64,000 nucleotides of DNA, taken from NCBI RefSeq assembly GCF_932526225.1, contig NC_064039.1, positions 11,676,139 to 11,740,138 of the forward strand, in the 5' to 3' direction. Source of the DNA: Nematostella vectensis (lineage: Eukaryota; Cnidaria; Anthozoa; Actiniaria; Edwardsiidae). The notes beneath the pieces are model-generated. The model was not told where the DNA came from and did no database searches. It saw only the letters and a program-made list of their open reading frames with translations. Positions 1-38,884 of this stretch are shown here, piece by piece. A program made the translations under genes and the position numbers. Numbering within the stretch: position 1 is the stretch's first letter; every line of letters begins with the position of its first letter.

Positions 1-963
1 ATGTGGCTGAAAAGAATATGAAAATAAAGTATTAAGAAATTCCCCTGTTTGTTGGTGGGAGTCTGAATTTAATAAATTCAAATTTATGTCACCTGAAAAA
101 AGGCAGAGCTTTCCCTCCTTACTGATTTTGTCCATGGTTTTATAGAAATGTTCTAAAAAGGGGTCAAGAGAACTATTTGGATGGCGGTAAATAACTCCAC
201 ATAATATGTTTTTGCTACCCTTATTATTTTGTATTTCAACCCATAAAGATTCTTGTTGATCATTTGAAATGGATAAGTCCTCCCTCAAAATGAAATTAAA
301 AGAAACAGCTATAAATAAACCTACTCCCCCAACTGAAAATTTAGTCGGTTTCGATATATAAGTAAAACCTGGGAGAGAACAATTAGCAATATGCTCTCTA
401 CAGTCAGAATGCCAGGTTTCAGATAGAGCAATTAACTTAAAAGGATGATTTAAAGTAGAAAGCATATCTTGTAATTTATCAAAGTTTTTTGAAATACTTC
501 TTATATTACAATGAAGAAGTGAGAGCGATTTGTCTGATAAATTTGAAAGCTCATAAGACGAGTGAAATTCATGGGGGGAGTAGTATTTTGAATTAATCTG
601 ACTAGGAATATTAATATCTAAATCAAAGTCACTTAAATTCGGAAAATTCAAACTAGAAACTATGTCTAGATGAGGAAGATTTTCAAGGCGAACGCGATCA
701 ATGAATGGGGAGCAGTGGCACAATGTATTGGAATTAAAGACTAGATCCAATAGATCATTGTTGTTTAAATTGTGAAAGGGAAAGACTTCAGAATAGCAGG
801 GATGACAGAGCCATAAATCGTTGGTGAGCGATAAATGATTAAACTGTTTAAGCAACAATTTTGAGCATTTAAAGTGACACCACTGTAAACATGAATCGCA
901 TTCGACAGCACGACAGTTCTTTCTTATAATTTTAGAACAAATGTGACAGATAACTCTAGTCAT
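1..963 (-). mobile_element. LINE retrotransposon ORF, 5' part (PHD finger + endonuclease)
   Basis: An open frame runs from an ATG at 963 to the window edge without a stop (about 321 codons seen). The first 60 residues form a PHD-like zinc finger with spaced pairs CHIC, CDSC, WCHFKC and CHPCY. From about residue 150 there is an endonuclease/exonuclease/phosphatase domain: LLHCNIRSI, then ALSETW, then GGVGLFI, a GVIYRHPNS motif, and FSGDINLNLL near the edge. This order is that of the APE-type endonuclease of CR1/L2/Jockey-like non-LTR elements, and reverse transcriptase would follow outside the window. It sits on the same strand as the gelsolin-like gene, apparently in that gene's fourth intron. 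Lack of any stop over 960 bases suggests a fairly young copy. Family assignment below clade level is not possible here. Confidence 0.85.
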
Positions 964-1445
964 TGTAAGTCAACATAAGAACTTATATGTGATCTAGTTA
1001 ATTGTAAACTTCGATGGAAAGAATACATGTTAGCTATGTGACTTATTCTTAACTTGCTGTATTTGTACTTGCCGCACTGTCGCTCTTGGAGGAGATGTTG
1101 GTATCTGTCATCGCCGTCGCCCCTTCGACTTCGTGAACAAAGCTGGAGCTTCTTAGATTTATTAATACCGATTCATCGGTATAATACATACACAACCCCA
1201 GGGATGGATCTAGGGGTTGGCTGAGTTGTTTCTACCCCCTCCCCTTATCTTCAGATATTTGGCTTAAAGATGACAAGAAATATAAGGAAATCCACGGATG
1301 AAGAACAATGAAAATACAGCCTCCCTTTCTGATGCCCCCCCCTTTTCTGATGCCTCCCCCTTTCTGGAACTCCAGGATCCACCCTTGCTACCCTACTGAT
1401 CTGTAAACATTAAAGCAAAGGGAACTAGAGTAGGATGTCACATAC

Positions 1446-4400
1446 AAAGGTGTCCAGCTCCACAGTCTTGTAGGCAGCTGTACCATACTCATCCGCTGTA
1501 GATTTTTTGCCGATCCAGAAATGCACATCATGAACAAGTTCCTGTTGATTTAATCAATAGTTTGGAATGGATCATTGTTCTTTTAATAACATGACTTTAT
1601 TATTGATAGTTACCTGCCTTCTGTAAGCTTATGCATTAAGTACCTCATTTTCTTTCTTCGTCCGCAGAATTATGTATGAATCTCCATTGTAAAAGCTTCC
1701 ATAATTTTCTTCAGGCCATTTAGTAACCTAAAAAATACAAAAAAAATCTTATCTTTTATTTTATGCCTTTCTCTGATAACCCTTATGATGGTATAACGTG
1801 AATTTCCTCTTTCAAGAATAAGGAATGAATAGACACTCTTTGACCAGTAACCAGTGTAATATATTAGGATGGGCTCCCTGTGTTGTGTAACCTTATTTGG
1901 AATGCCTCGTGGGCATGTCGTGGATCGGTTCAGAAATAAACATGGCGTTCTGTTGTTGTGTTCAACAAGCGGTGTATTATTTGTGATGTTTTAGCCCCGT
2001 AAAACATTACAACCAGGGGTGCATAGACATAGATATTACAGTCAAAGCTCTCTAAGTGAACGCTCTCATAAGCAGTTAGCTCCGTTAATGACCATGGTCA
2101 CAAATCACTGATTAAATTGTCCCAGGAGCATCAGTGCTTACGAGCCCTGTTAAAGACAACAATCACAAATCACCAATTGATAGTCCCAGAAGCATCATGA
2201 CCACAATCACAAATCACAAATTGAATGTTTACATAAACTTAATAATGGTGCGACTAACTCCATTAACAACCACATTTTCAGAACTGATGATCATTCAATT
2301 GCAAGTGCACCCTGCCCCCCCCCCCTCCCATCTACTGGAAGTTTCTCTAATTTTATAATGGCTCTTGGATATCTGAATGCCTTAATATAACTAGTACACT
2401 ATTTTTTAAAAAGACTAAAAACTGGCTGAGGTGACTGAGGTTCTGTATTTCCATGTGGGATAAACAAATTGGGGTAAAATTAGTGGACATGCACTTATTA
2501 CAAAATCTAGCTTATACGAAAGTTTGCAAAACAAAAGGAATTTCATGGTTGATGGCCCACAAGAAAGAGTTAATCCAGTTGAAGCATGCAAGCTGTTGTG
2601 GAGGTATAACTTATCTATAAAGTAACAAAGAAATAACATTGTTGTTATTTATTGGGGGGTGAATAGTGTAATGTTTTTCGGGACTAAAACATCACGAAGA
2701 AATAGATAGCTCGTTGAACACAACAACTGAACTCCATTTATTTCTGAACAACCCCCGACATGCCCACGAGGCATTCCAAATATGGTGTACAACACAGGGA
2801 GCCCATCCGAATATATTACAAATAGGTTCGCGGATCGGCGATGATTGATGATTATTTCAGCGGATTGGCGGATTTTGGAAATACAGCGGATCACCGATCT
2901 GTTGACAATTTGGACACGGATTTCGGATTTTGACTGCTTTGACGGTTGAATTTCTGATTTTAAATGAATTTCAATCGATGCTATTGTTTATCTGTCAAAC
3001 CATGCGGGTCTTGAAATATCTGCGGATCCATGGATTTGCCCCGAAAATGCTGCGGATCGGCGGATTTACATACCCCTATTCACCCCCCCCCCCCCCTTTA
3101 TTGGTAATATGAATGTTGCTTGCACAAGCAGGGCTAAGAATAGCAACAGACATTCATTAGAGTGAAAAGTTTTAATAAAGAATCAAATTGTGTTCATATA
3201 GTGACATAAAATGCTTTTTGTCAAGTAAGTATTTATCATTTGCGTAATTCTGTTTTTAATAAAATTGTATTTTTGGGGAATCACACTCGTTTATTACAAT
3301 ATAGCTGGTGTTTATTTTTCGCGCTGCAATAAGAACATTTTAATGCTAAAAAAATAAGAATGGCTCAGCCTCAACTGAAAATTTATTATTAGTCGTTCTT
3401 ATAAAAAAAACAAGAATGTAAGACATAATTAAATTCAATGTGTTAACTTACTTAAATATTAATGACTTATTGGTACTGCTGTAAGCACTAGTATCGAAGA
3501 TTCAGTTACATATCCATAAAATAAAGCGCCCTGTTATTAGTAACACATTTGTAATGTATATTAATGGCACGTGCACCTTAGACCTAATTTACCCCGAATT
3601 ATAACCACACCGCGATGGGAAAGATGATCTGACTTTAACCTGCTTCATAATCGATAACATAGACTCACAGACTAAATTAAAACACCAGTTGTATAAATAA
3701 TCAATATTTGAAAAGTTGACAAATAACCAATTTCTAAAGGAATGGCTCGAAAGAATGGCTAAAAAAGCAACCACCAAGGAAAATATTTTAGCAAATCAAC
3801 ATCGATATTCTTACCTTAAACTTAACAATTCGCCATATCTTCATTCCCGGCTTCTCCCCAGCGCCAATCCAAGCGGTTTCAGTCTGGGCTGATTCTTTTT
3901 TTACCTTAAGAATACGCAAATGAATAGTTACAATAAAACACAATTCATCGTAGAAAGCTTAGCACAGGGTAACTTAACTTATTCAAATTTTTCACACTTT
4001 ATTAAGATGTCAAGAGAAAAGCATAATTTTCCCAATAATTCAACACTTTATGCGATAAAAAAGAAATATGCACTAGGTGTGTTGGGTTAGAGGTTATTGA
4101 ATGGTATGTTGTGAAATCTAACTGAAGAGGCGAGTCGAGAGCTCTCCGTTCGGTGTGTGTCTGTATGTTGTGTGTGCTGTGTCTACAAGGGCAAAGTCTC
4201 GCTATAAAAGTAACGCTATATCGCGCTCACAAGTGATAATCTTAATGGTTGTAGGGAGATAAATCTACATTAGTCAGTGCAGTCGACCAAGGATAAAAAT
4301 TCTTCGCATATTGTCCAATGTCAGCGATGCCAATATATTCCCAAATAGATGTTTTCTGGTGACTGCCGTAAGAAAATAAACGAATGGTAAAATGCGCAAT

Positions 4401-4496
4401 ACGCGTGCGTCTTACATTTTTCTCGGTGTCACTTCCAAATAGAGCCAAGTTAGAGTCCTTCCAGTCATATTCTTTCTGCTTTCTAAGCCCGGACAT
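1446..4496 (-). CDS. gelsolin-like actin-binding protein, N-terminal exons 1-4 (partial)
   Basis: Four coding exons read on the minus strand: 4496-4416 (27 codons), 3904-3815 (30), 1727-1644 (28) and 1541-1446 (32). All junctions are phase 0 with GT-AG introns. The product begins [18 protein letters not shown], then carries the conserved gelsolin segment-1 elements [24 protein letters not shown] and [16 protein letters not shown], which in the family bind actin and calcium. I chose ATG 4496 because related proteins start with MSGL; the frame extends upstream only from a GTG. The gene continues past the left edge of the window (117 residues seen; family members have three or six gelsolin repeats). 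Intron 2 (1728-3814) contains the solo LTRs, and intron 4 the LINE. Known family role: calcium-dependent severing and capping of actin filaments in the cytoplasm. Confidence 0.9.
1855..2011 (+). mobile_element. solo LTR, copy A (157 bp)
   Basis: The segment starts TGTAATATATT and ends ACATTACA, the TG...CA ends of a long terminal repeat. It is flanked on both sides by ACCAG, a 5-bp target duplication as made by LTR retrotransposon integrases. No internal retrotransposon sequence is next to it, so it is a solo LTR left by recombination. A second copy lies inverted at 2667-2820. Confidence 0.85.
2654..3096. mobile_element. short TIR element interrupted by solo LTR B
   Basis: Outer ends are inverted: GGGGGGTGAATAGG on the left and CCTATTCACCCCC on the right, followed inward by related CGGATCGGCG motifs. 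The flanking six bases TTTATT occur on both sides (2648-2653 and 3097-3102), fitting a target duplication. With solo LTR B removed the element is about 285 bp and has no coding capacity, so it would be a non-autonomous DNA transposon. Confidence 0.65.
2667..2820 (-). mobile_element. solo LTR, copy B (154 bp)
   Basis: On the minus strand this is a close copy of the solo LTR at 1855-2011, with the same TG...CA ends and shared stretches such as GGAATGCCTCGTGGGCATGT. It is flanked by AATAG on both sides (2662-2666 and 2821-2825), a 5-bp target duplication different from that of copy A, so this was an independent insertion. The insertion site is within the left inverted repeat of the element at 2654-3096. 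Confidence 0.85.
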
Positions 4497-5132
4497 TTTT
4501 ATACGGAACACTCTGCCTTCTCCTAAGAATACAAGCCCAAGTATCTAGGCGTCCTCGCGTGTAAATTTATTCAGGGTACGCCTGTTTAGATTAGTGTGGG
4601 CGATCTTATTGGTGGGAAGATGTGACAAGTGCATTTATAATAACAGCAAAAATGACTAGCATAAATTTATATATTTATACAATTACGTAAGAGGATAAAA
4701 TCTCGTAAAGAAGGTGAGAAGGAAGCGAAGAAAAAAAAAATAACAAGTTTGGCTTTGGTTATTTCGATACAAAAGCAAACGATGTATGGTACTTTTGCGA
4801 AACCGGAAACGAAGCAATGTACGAAAATATATAAAAGACAAAAGGAATTTAAATTTTTGTTTTTCATTTGTCACAACTGTGGAACTCTGACAGCATTTCC
4901 AAGTGGACACTTTAAACGTATTATTTCTTAAGTTTCGCAATTATTTAATATTGTAAGTTTAGCGTGAGCCTTTAGCGTGAAGCGTGACGGCGACCTTTCT
5001 TGGGCTCTATCGTAGTGTACCGGTTAATGTTGCATGACGTTGAAAAGCAATTGTTTGACCCATGACGTAGTTCACGACTTGGTTTCGTTAGCCGATACAC
5101 GACGATACAACCCTTTTTAGGGAGGAGGAGAT

Positions 5133-5385
5133 GTTGAATCGCGACCCGCGTTTTCAAAACACGATTTGTTTTGGTTTTCTGTTCCGTCAGTAAAACCATT
5201 CTGAGCCAATCAGAGTCTCGCTTTGTGCACTTCCGCCCTGGCTTATCCTCTGGAGGAAAACCAGACAGTGTCGCGACAGAAAGCCAGACAACTGCACTAG
5301 GCGAGAGATGGCAAGAATCTGATTGGCTTAAAATAATTTGACTGGCGAAACAGAAAATCGAAAAAAATTCAGCGTCGCGATACAA
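5133..5385. repeat. fold-back element (about 250 bp)
   Basis: The left half, with TTTTCTGTTCCGTCAGT and then GAGCCAATCAGAGTCT, is mirrored by the right half, which reads TTTTCTGTTTCGCCAGTC and AAGCCAATCAGATTC on the other strand. Outer ends share ATCGCGAC. An accidental open frame of 162 codons crosses it on the minus strand and is not a gene. Confidence 0.55.
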
Positions 5386-6489
5386 CGGATTCGACCAACA
5401 GTAAAATACACCTTTGAAGTATGGCTTATATAGAACATAAGCATGGCTTATATAGAACATAATAAAGCGTTATATGCACGGCGTTTCATAATTTATTATG
5501 TATATGAACTTTTGCGCAAGCATTCGTTTAAAACAATATATATTTCAAGAACAGATAATAAATATTTAATGCTCTTTTAGTTTCAACTTAAATTTCTCTT
5601 CAGATCTGATCCGAACAGAGATAAATTCGAGTCTTCTTAGTCGTTTTTCTTGGCTTTGATCATCATCTTGTAGATCTGGTGTTGTGCTTGTTGCATAGGG
5701 TTCCGGTTTGGTCTCGGTTAGGACTGGGAAGAGATTAGTACTGAGAAAATCTATCACCAAACAACCTCGCAAATACGATTTAAGGAAAACACATGGAGGT
5801 GTTTTGTGTTTAGTTTTGAGACGGACATTTAGACGCATGCAACTGTTGTTATGCAATTTCTGCTTATCACATAACTTTTACAACAGAATGTCGGGAAATG
5901 TTGAACACTTAGCAGTGCCTTCAATCCCTGTATTCTAAGTGAGCTGGTAGAAAAGATGAAGTGTGTAAGGTTTAAAGATGTTATTTATCTGTTTATCCGT
6001 TTGCTGTGGGTGAGGCACGGACCATTTTTTTTAGAATACTTCCTAGAAGTTAAAAAACATACTTACAAGAAACATACTTACAAAGATACCTCCCTTGGCC
6101 CTATTTTGTGTTTCTTGCAACCCATCCCTTAGCAAAGTAGAGTGGATTCATAGGAATTTTTTCTTGTTTGGTTATGCCTGGATGATAAAATAATTTTCTA
6201 AGGAATCACCGCAACTCTCCTGAATGAAGAATTGATTCCAAAATTGTTTACGCTGCTGTTCTGGGTCTGTATTATCTGGAATTGTGATTTGTTTGACTTT
6301 GGTAAAAAGACTCGTCTAACTGTGGGAAGAGAGGCCATATCATGCCGAACTTTTCCATGGATTTCCCCTTTTTTTAATCTGTAATGGCGGTAAGATGCGC
6401 CATAGGTTCCAGAAGCTTTCAGAAATGGACATTGTGTTTTAAGGCCATAGAAATGGACCTGAAGCATCTGGATAAAGGTATCTCGTGCT

Positions 6490-6618
6490 GGGGCCGGTTC
6501 CTAGAAAGCAGGTTAGCGCTAACCCAGGAATAAATACGGCTATCTTGACGTTTTATATGAGAAAAAGAGCATTAATCCCCTAGGTTAGCGTTGACCAGCT
6601 TTCTTGGAACCTGGCCCC
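6490..6618. mobile_element. short MITE with GGGGCCGG ends (129 bp)
   Basis: It begins GGGGCCGGTTCCTAGAAAGC and ends GCTTTCTTGGAACCTGGCCCC, an imperfect inverted repeat of about 20 bp, with an inner GGTTAGCGCTAACC palindrome. The same end sequence bounds the larger element at 46793-47530, so the two belong to one family. No open frame of note. Confidence 0.7.
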
Positions 6619-7241
6619 TGATCTTTTTTTCCTTGTCTGGCATTTTGAGCGTTTTGTTCAGAGGGTCAAATCTGCTGTTTTTCCTTGTTTGATTTGAAAT
6701 TTGAATTGGAACCCGAACTATTTTATTACCTTGGTTGGATGCATATCTACAAGACCATTTATCCTTAAGAATGACGATAATAAAAACCACCCGATACTTT
6801 AATCTACAAATGATTATTTTTATTCGGCAAGCAAATGATTGCCTACGTAACACTCAAATAATATTTCAATGGTTGTTACCAAAATGTGTCCTATAATTCG
6901 TCACAAAATAAGAACGACGACTTACTTAAGGCGAATAATTAGAGTTGAACTCAGAGATCCCAAATAGCAGGGGAAACACATTACCCTGATGCGCTTGAAA
7001 ACGCAACAAAATACCAATAACTTACAATTATAAAGTTATCAATTTTGGCTCAGCGTAATGTATCATAAATATACCAAAAAGATAAACTACAAAAAAAGTG
7101 GGAATTTTTTTTTGCAACTGTGGTTTCCCCTCACAATGATACCGTCGTTTGGACGCGTTTTAAAACATACAAACACAAAAGGAAAAGAAGTGGCGTGCTT
7201 ACGTACGTATGACTTCATAGTGCGGCATTACGACCCAATAA

Positions 7242-7447
7242 TGCCTAGTGCACACTAGCGAAATATCGACATAACGACATGGGCGTGCGCACTCTTATCT
7301 TCGACATAACGACATGGACATAACGACATAAGAGAAAAAAACATTTTTTTTTCTTTTATGTCATTATGTCCATGTCGTTATGTCGGGCTGAACATAGTGC
7401 GCGCGCCCATGTCGTTATGATATTTTGTCGCTAGTGTGCACTAGGCA
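7242..7447. mobile_element. palindromic MITE, copy 1 (206 bp)
   Basis: Nearly the whole element is one imperfect palindrome. It starts TGCCTAGTGCACACTAGC and ends with the reverse complement. CGACATAACGACATGG words run down each arm and an A-run/T-run loop sits in the middle. TAA flanks both ends, so TAA is the likely target duplication. Non-coding. Confidence 0.8.
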
Positions 7448-7521
7448 TAACTGGCCGCCATTTTACTACGATCTAAGCAGGATAGGCAAGAACGTGTCTA
7501 AGTACCAATAAAGTTCAATAA

Positions 7522-7725
7522 TGCCTAGTGCACACTAGCGACATATCGACATAACGACATGGGCGCGCGCACTCTTATCTTCGACATAACGACATGGACA
7601 CAACGACATAAGAGAAAAACATTTTTTTTTCTTTAATGCCATTATGTCCATGTCGTTATGTCGGGCTAAACACAGCGCGCGCGCCCATGTCGTTATGTTA
7701 TTATGTTGCTAGTGTGCACTAGGCA
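7522..7725. mobile_element. palindromic MITE, copy 2 (204 bp)
   Basis: Close copy of the element at 7242-7447, 75 bp further on, again flanked by TAA on both sides. The separate TAA flanks argue for an independent insertion rather than a tandem duplication. Confidence 0.8.
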
Positions 7726-8301
7726 TAACAGTCGCCTTGCCAGTACGGACACCTCGATATAACGGACACAAAATCACAATCCTAAGGGTGTCCGTAATAA
7801 TTGACTGTATTGACCATAAGTTACCGTCTCGAGAGTGTCTGTAATTTCGAGTGTGAACTACATCGAACATGAATTATGGCTCAAAGTGTGTCCTTAATAG
7901 CAAGAGTTGACTGTTTTGATCATACTTCCGGAGAGGAATGGGCGCCTAATAACTAACGCCCTCCTTTCTGTAGATGCGGCGGCTCGGAAAGTGGGGGTAG
8001 TGTCAGTACCCACACTCTATTGCTCTGGAAGAAGGAACATGTCTTGATGTGGGGCAGTGTCGACACCCGCACTCTATTGCTCTGGAAGAAGGAACATGTC
8101 TTGATATGGGGTAGTGTCGACACCCTCACTCTATTGCTCTGGAAGAAGGAACATGTCTTGATGTGGGATAGTGTCAGCACCCGCACTCTATTGCTCTGGA
8201 AGAAGGAACATGTCTTGATATGGGGTAGTGTCGGAACCCTCACTCTATTGCTCTGGAAGAAGGAACATGTCTTGATGTGGGATAGTGTCAGCACCCGCAC
8301 T

Positions 8302-36575
<28,274 letters not shown>

Positions 36576-36587
36576 TTCTTGCAGAAA

Positions 36588-36660
36588 TCAAACCCAGGAC
36601 GAAATGTCCGCCATTTTGGACTTGGAAACGCGCCGCTTTCACTAGTAGATGACGTCACCG
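36588..36660 (-). promoter_or_regulatory. DNAAF9 5' region: upstream ORF and CRE palindrome
   Basis: A perfect CRE-type palindrome TGACGTCA lies at 36650-36657, 75 bases before the start codon. At 36614 the coding strand has CAAAATGGCGGAC, a YY1/TISU-like context. This ATG opens an 8-codon frame that stops at 36588, 13 bases before the DNAAF9 ATG (36575), and is in the same frame as it. Transcripts starting above 36614 would carry this upstream ORF. Confidence 0.5.
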
Positions 36661-37169
36661 GAAAACCGTTTTTGATTGGCTATAGTAGCTGCTTGCCGCG
36701 AAATACAAATTGGCGCGTAAGTGATCATACCTGAAAAGTTTTTGTTTACATTTGAACATCTGACTCGTGTAAGTTAACCGGGGCCAAAGGGGAAGCTCTT
36801 TTGTATGTAAATGGTTTTAAGCAAAATCACAACAAAGGACGCGTATAATGACTGTTTCCTTTTATTAGATTACAGTTCTCATTTGTTATATTTTCATCGG
36901 TTACACACTGTGCCAAGTTCGAAAGATTATGGGTGTTTTAGCATAGTTTTTTTTCGACTTTCCATACATTGGTTATGTGTTTTTAAAACGATAATATATG
37001 CAAAAATATACAAGAGTCGGATTCGCATAAAACACAACACTCATTTTATACAAGATACTTTGAAACCTAAATACGATATAATAAATAACCAGTTGTGATT
37101 ATAGATGCGAATATGATGTACGCGTGTAAAAAGTCTTTTCATATACAAATATTTATATTTTTAACAGAA

Positions 37170-38884
37170 CTAATTGTCTTCCTCGATAGAGGCAATGTCT
37201 AAATCTGAGTTATAATCTAGATGGTATACCCCTTCGTCTGCTGTGTTGCAGTTTTCTAGATTCTTTTTTCTGACATTTAATATTGATGCTGCGGGCTCTG
37301 ATTCAAGCTGTTTAGTGGGGGAAGACGTTGGTGTTATCATCACGCTGGAAACTTTAGCATCGAGGGGAGAAGAAGCAATCGGCTTTAGGATGAATCTCTC
37401 TTGTTCTGTGAAGTATGTCGAGCCTGCACTTCTGGATTCACGTTTATTCTGTAAGGCGAAAACACTTAAGTTAGACAAGATAAATTCAGATTGCATTCAC
37501 AGAAAAATATAATAATATTTTGATAATTTCCCTTACAGAGTATTTCGGTATCCTCAGTCCCCGTCTTTTGTCCTTACACCGAAAGTAAGATGACTGAAGA
37601 GAAAAAAAAAATATTCATAGGTGAAATCATAGGTTTCTTTGCACAATCTACATTGACATTGTCATGATTAATTATTCAGCGCAACTTGCCAACTATTTAG
37701 AGCACCTAAAACCAGCAAATAAAAAAATAAAAAACAACATGTAAAAAAATACCGCATAATGAAAATTGAGGTAATGTTAATAAAGAGGCAAACCTCTTCC
37801 ATTTTGGCGAGATCCAACGCCGGTCTTAGCTTGTTTCCCGTTTCGAAATCGTCTTCGATTCGTCGCTTGATCCCACAGCTCCGAGCCGGCTCGAAACTAG
37901 GCTGCGAACGACTCCTCTGCAACCTCGGGCACACAATGTCCAATGCTTTCGCATTCGTTTTAGCTCCTCGTTTAGGAGTTTTAAGCACGCACGCATCCAT
38001 ATTCCAATTATAGTTTTTAGTCGATCCTTCGTCGAGTACAGCGAAGGCAGAGGCAGGACGTGGAGTGGGCGAAGCCGGTGGAGTAGAAATGAGGGTGACA
38101 CCCGCCGGACTGGGTAAAAGCCCAACTTGTGGTCCTACCCGGCTTGGCTTAGCGTTATTTGGTATGTTGTCGGTTCGCTTTCGGCTCATTCCCTTTACTG
38201 GTTGCCATACATTTGAGGCTCTCGGAATCCAATGAGCCTGTTCTTGAAGTTCTACTGTTTCTTCGGCTGGTACGGAAAGCGAACGGCAAAGTTTTTTACT
38301 GGCGGGTGGTAGGCTTGTAGAAGTTGTAGCTGCACTAGCGTGCATGACAAATGACTCCAAGCGGGTTCCCCTAACACTTAGTCGCCTTAGATTATGTGAT
38401 GGGTAACTCCATGTTCTGTTGTGTCCAAGCCCTTGCCGTCTGTCTTGGCTAAATTGATAGCTGATATCCCGCTCTTGAGAGAAGGGAAAAAATATAATGA
38501 GCGCCATGTGTTTGGGGCTCGTATTTATAATAACAGGCCCTCGTTGAATAGAATGAATTTTCTGTTTGTCGATGTTTCGGGTCTAAATTAGCATAGATGT
38601 GATCAATCTAAAATAATTATAATAAAATTCTCCGTTACCTGACTCTGTGAGGTAGGATTCTTGTTTCCTATTTGAAATGGTCACCATCTAAGGAAAAAAT
38701 TAACAATGAAGAGAGTCAATACACGCAACACTACTCATTAACGAGTGGCAACCGTTTGGGAAAAGCTGTAAAAAGCCCCTACAACACCAACGACAACTTC
38801 AAATATTGCGCCTACCTTAAGCGGCTCGCTGGGTAGATCTTCTAGGGACTGATTTTTTAGTTTGTTGGTAATCAAAGTAACCAT
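37170..38884 (-). CDS. FAM53-family nuclear protein, complete four-exon gene
   Basis: Exons: 38884-38816 (23 codons), 38687-38639, 38473-37794 and 37448-37170; together 1077 bases, 358 residues. The start MVTLITNKLKNQSLEDL matches the FAM53 N-terminus. The large exon has the family signatures SKKLCRSLSVPAE (about residue 80), SNVWQPVKG, LQRSRSQPSFE, CGIKRR and LRPALDLAKM, and the last exon ends SDLDIASIEEDN like the acidic FAM53 tail. A frame opening at 38507 (MALII...) is intron: its pyrimidine tract ends in TCTCAAG just before GAG CGG of exon 3. Known family: FAM53A/B/C, serine-rich nuclear proteins; FAM53B (Simplet) promotes beta-catenin nuclear entry. Bilaterian paralogue cannot be assigned, as a single cnidarian gene may precede the vertebrate split. 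It lies 595 bp upstream of DNAAF9 on the same strand. Confidence 0.9.

Larger units (their letters stand above)
4497..8018. other. intergenic region, gelsolin 5' side to DNAAF9 3' side
   Basis: I see no convincing gene here. The stretch holds the fold-back at 5133, the short TIR element at 6490 and two palindromic MITEs at 7242 and 7522. The sequence after 7730 has several CGGACAC/GTGTCCGT words in both orientations, resembling another degraded element. The promoter of the gelsolin-like gene should lie just above 4496, but no clear core motif was found apart from a TATAAAA directly before the ATG. Confidence 0.6.

Noticed and set aside
4497-4511. Extended start of the gelsolin-like protein at 4511
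   Set aside because: That codon is GTG; the first ATG (4496) gives the conserved MSGL start.
4972-5460. 162-codon minus-strand frame upstream of the gelsolin-like gene
   Set aside because: It crosses the fold-back at 5133-5385, has no recognisable domain and no splice context.
38474-38507. ATG at 38507 as FAM53 start (MALIIFF...)
   Set aside because: This stretch is the pyrimidine tract and acceptor of intron 2. The true start MVTLITNKL at 38884 matches the family and joins in phase.
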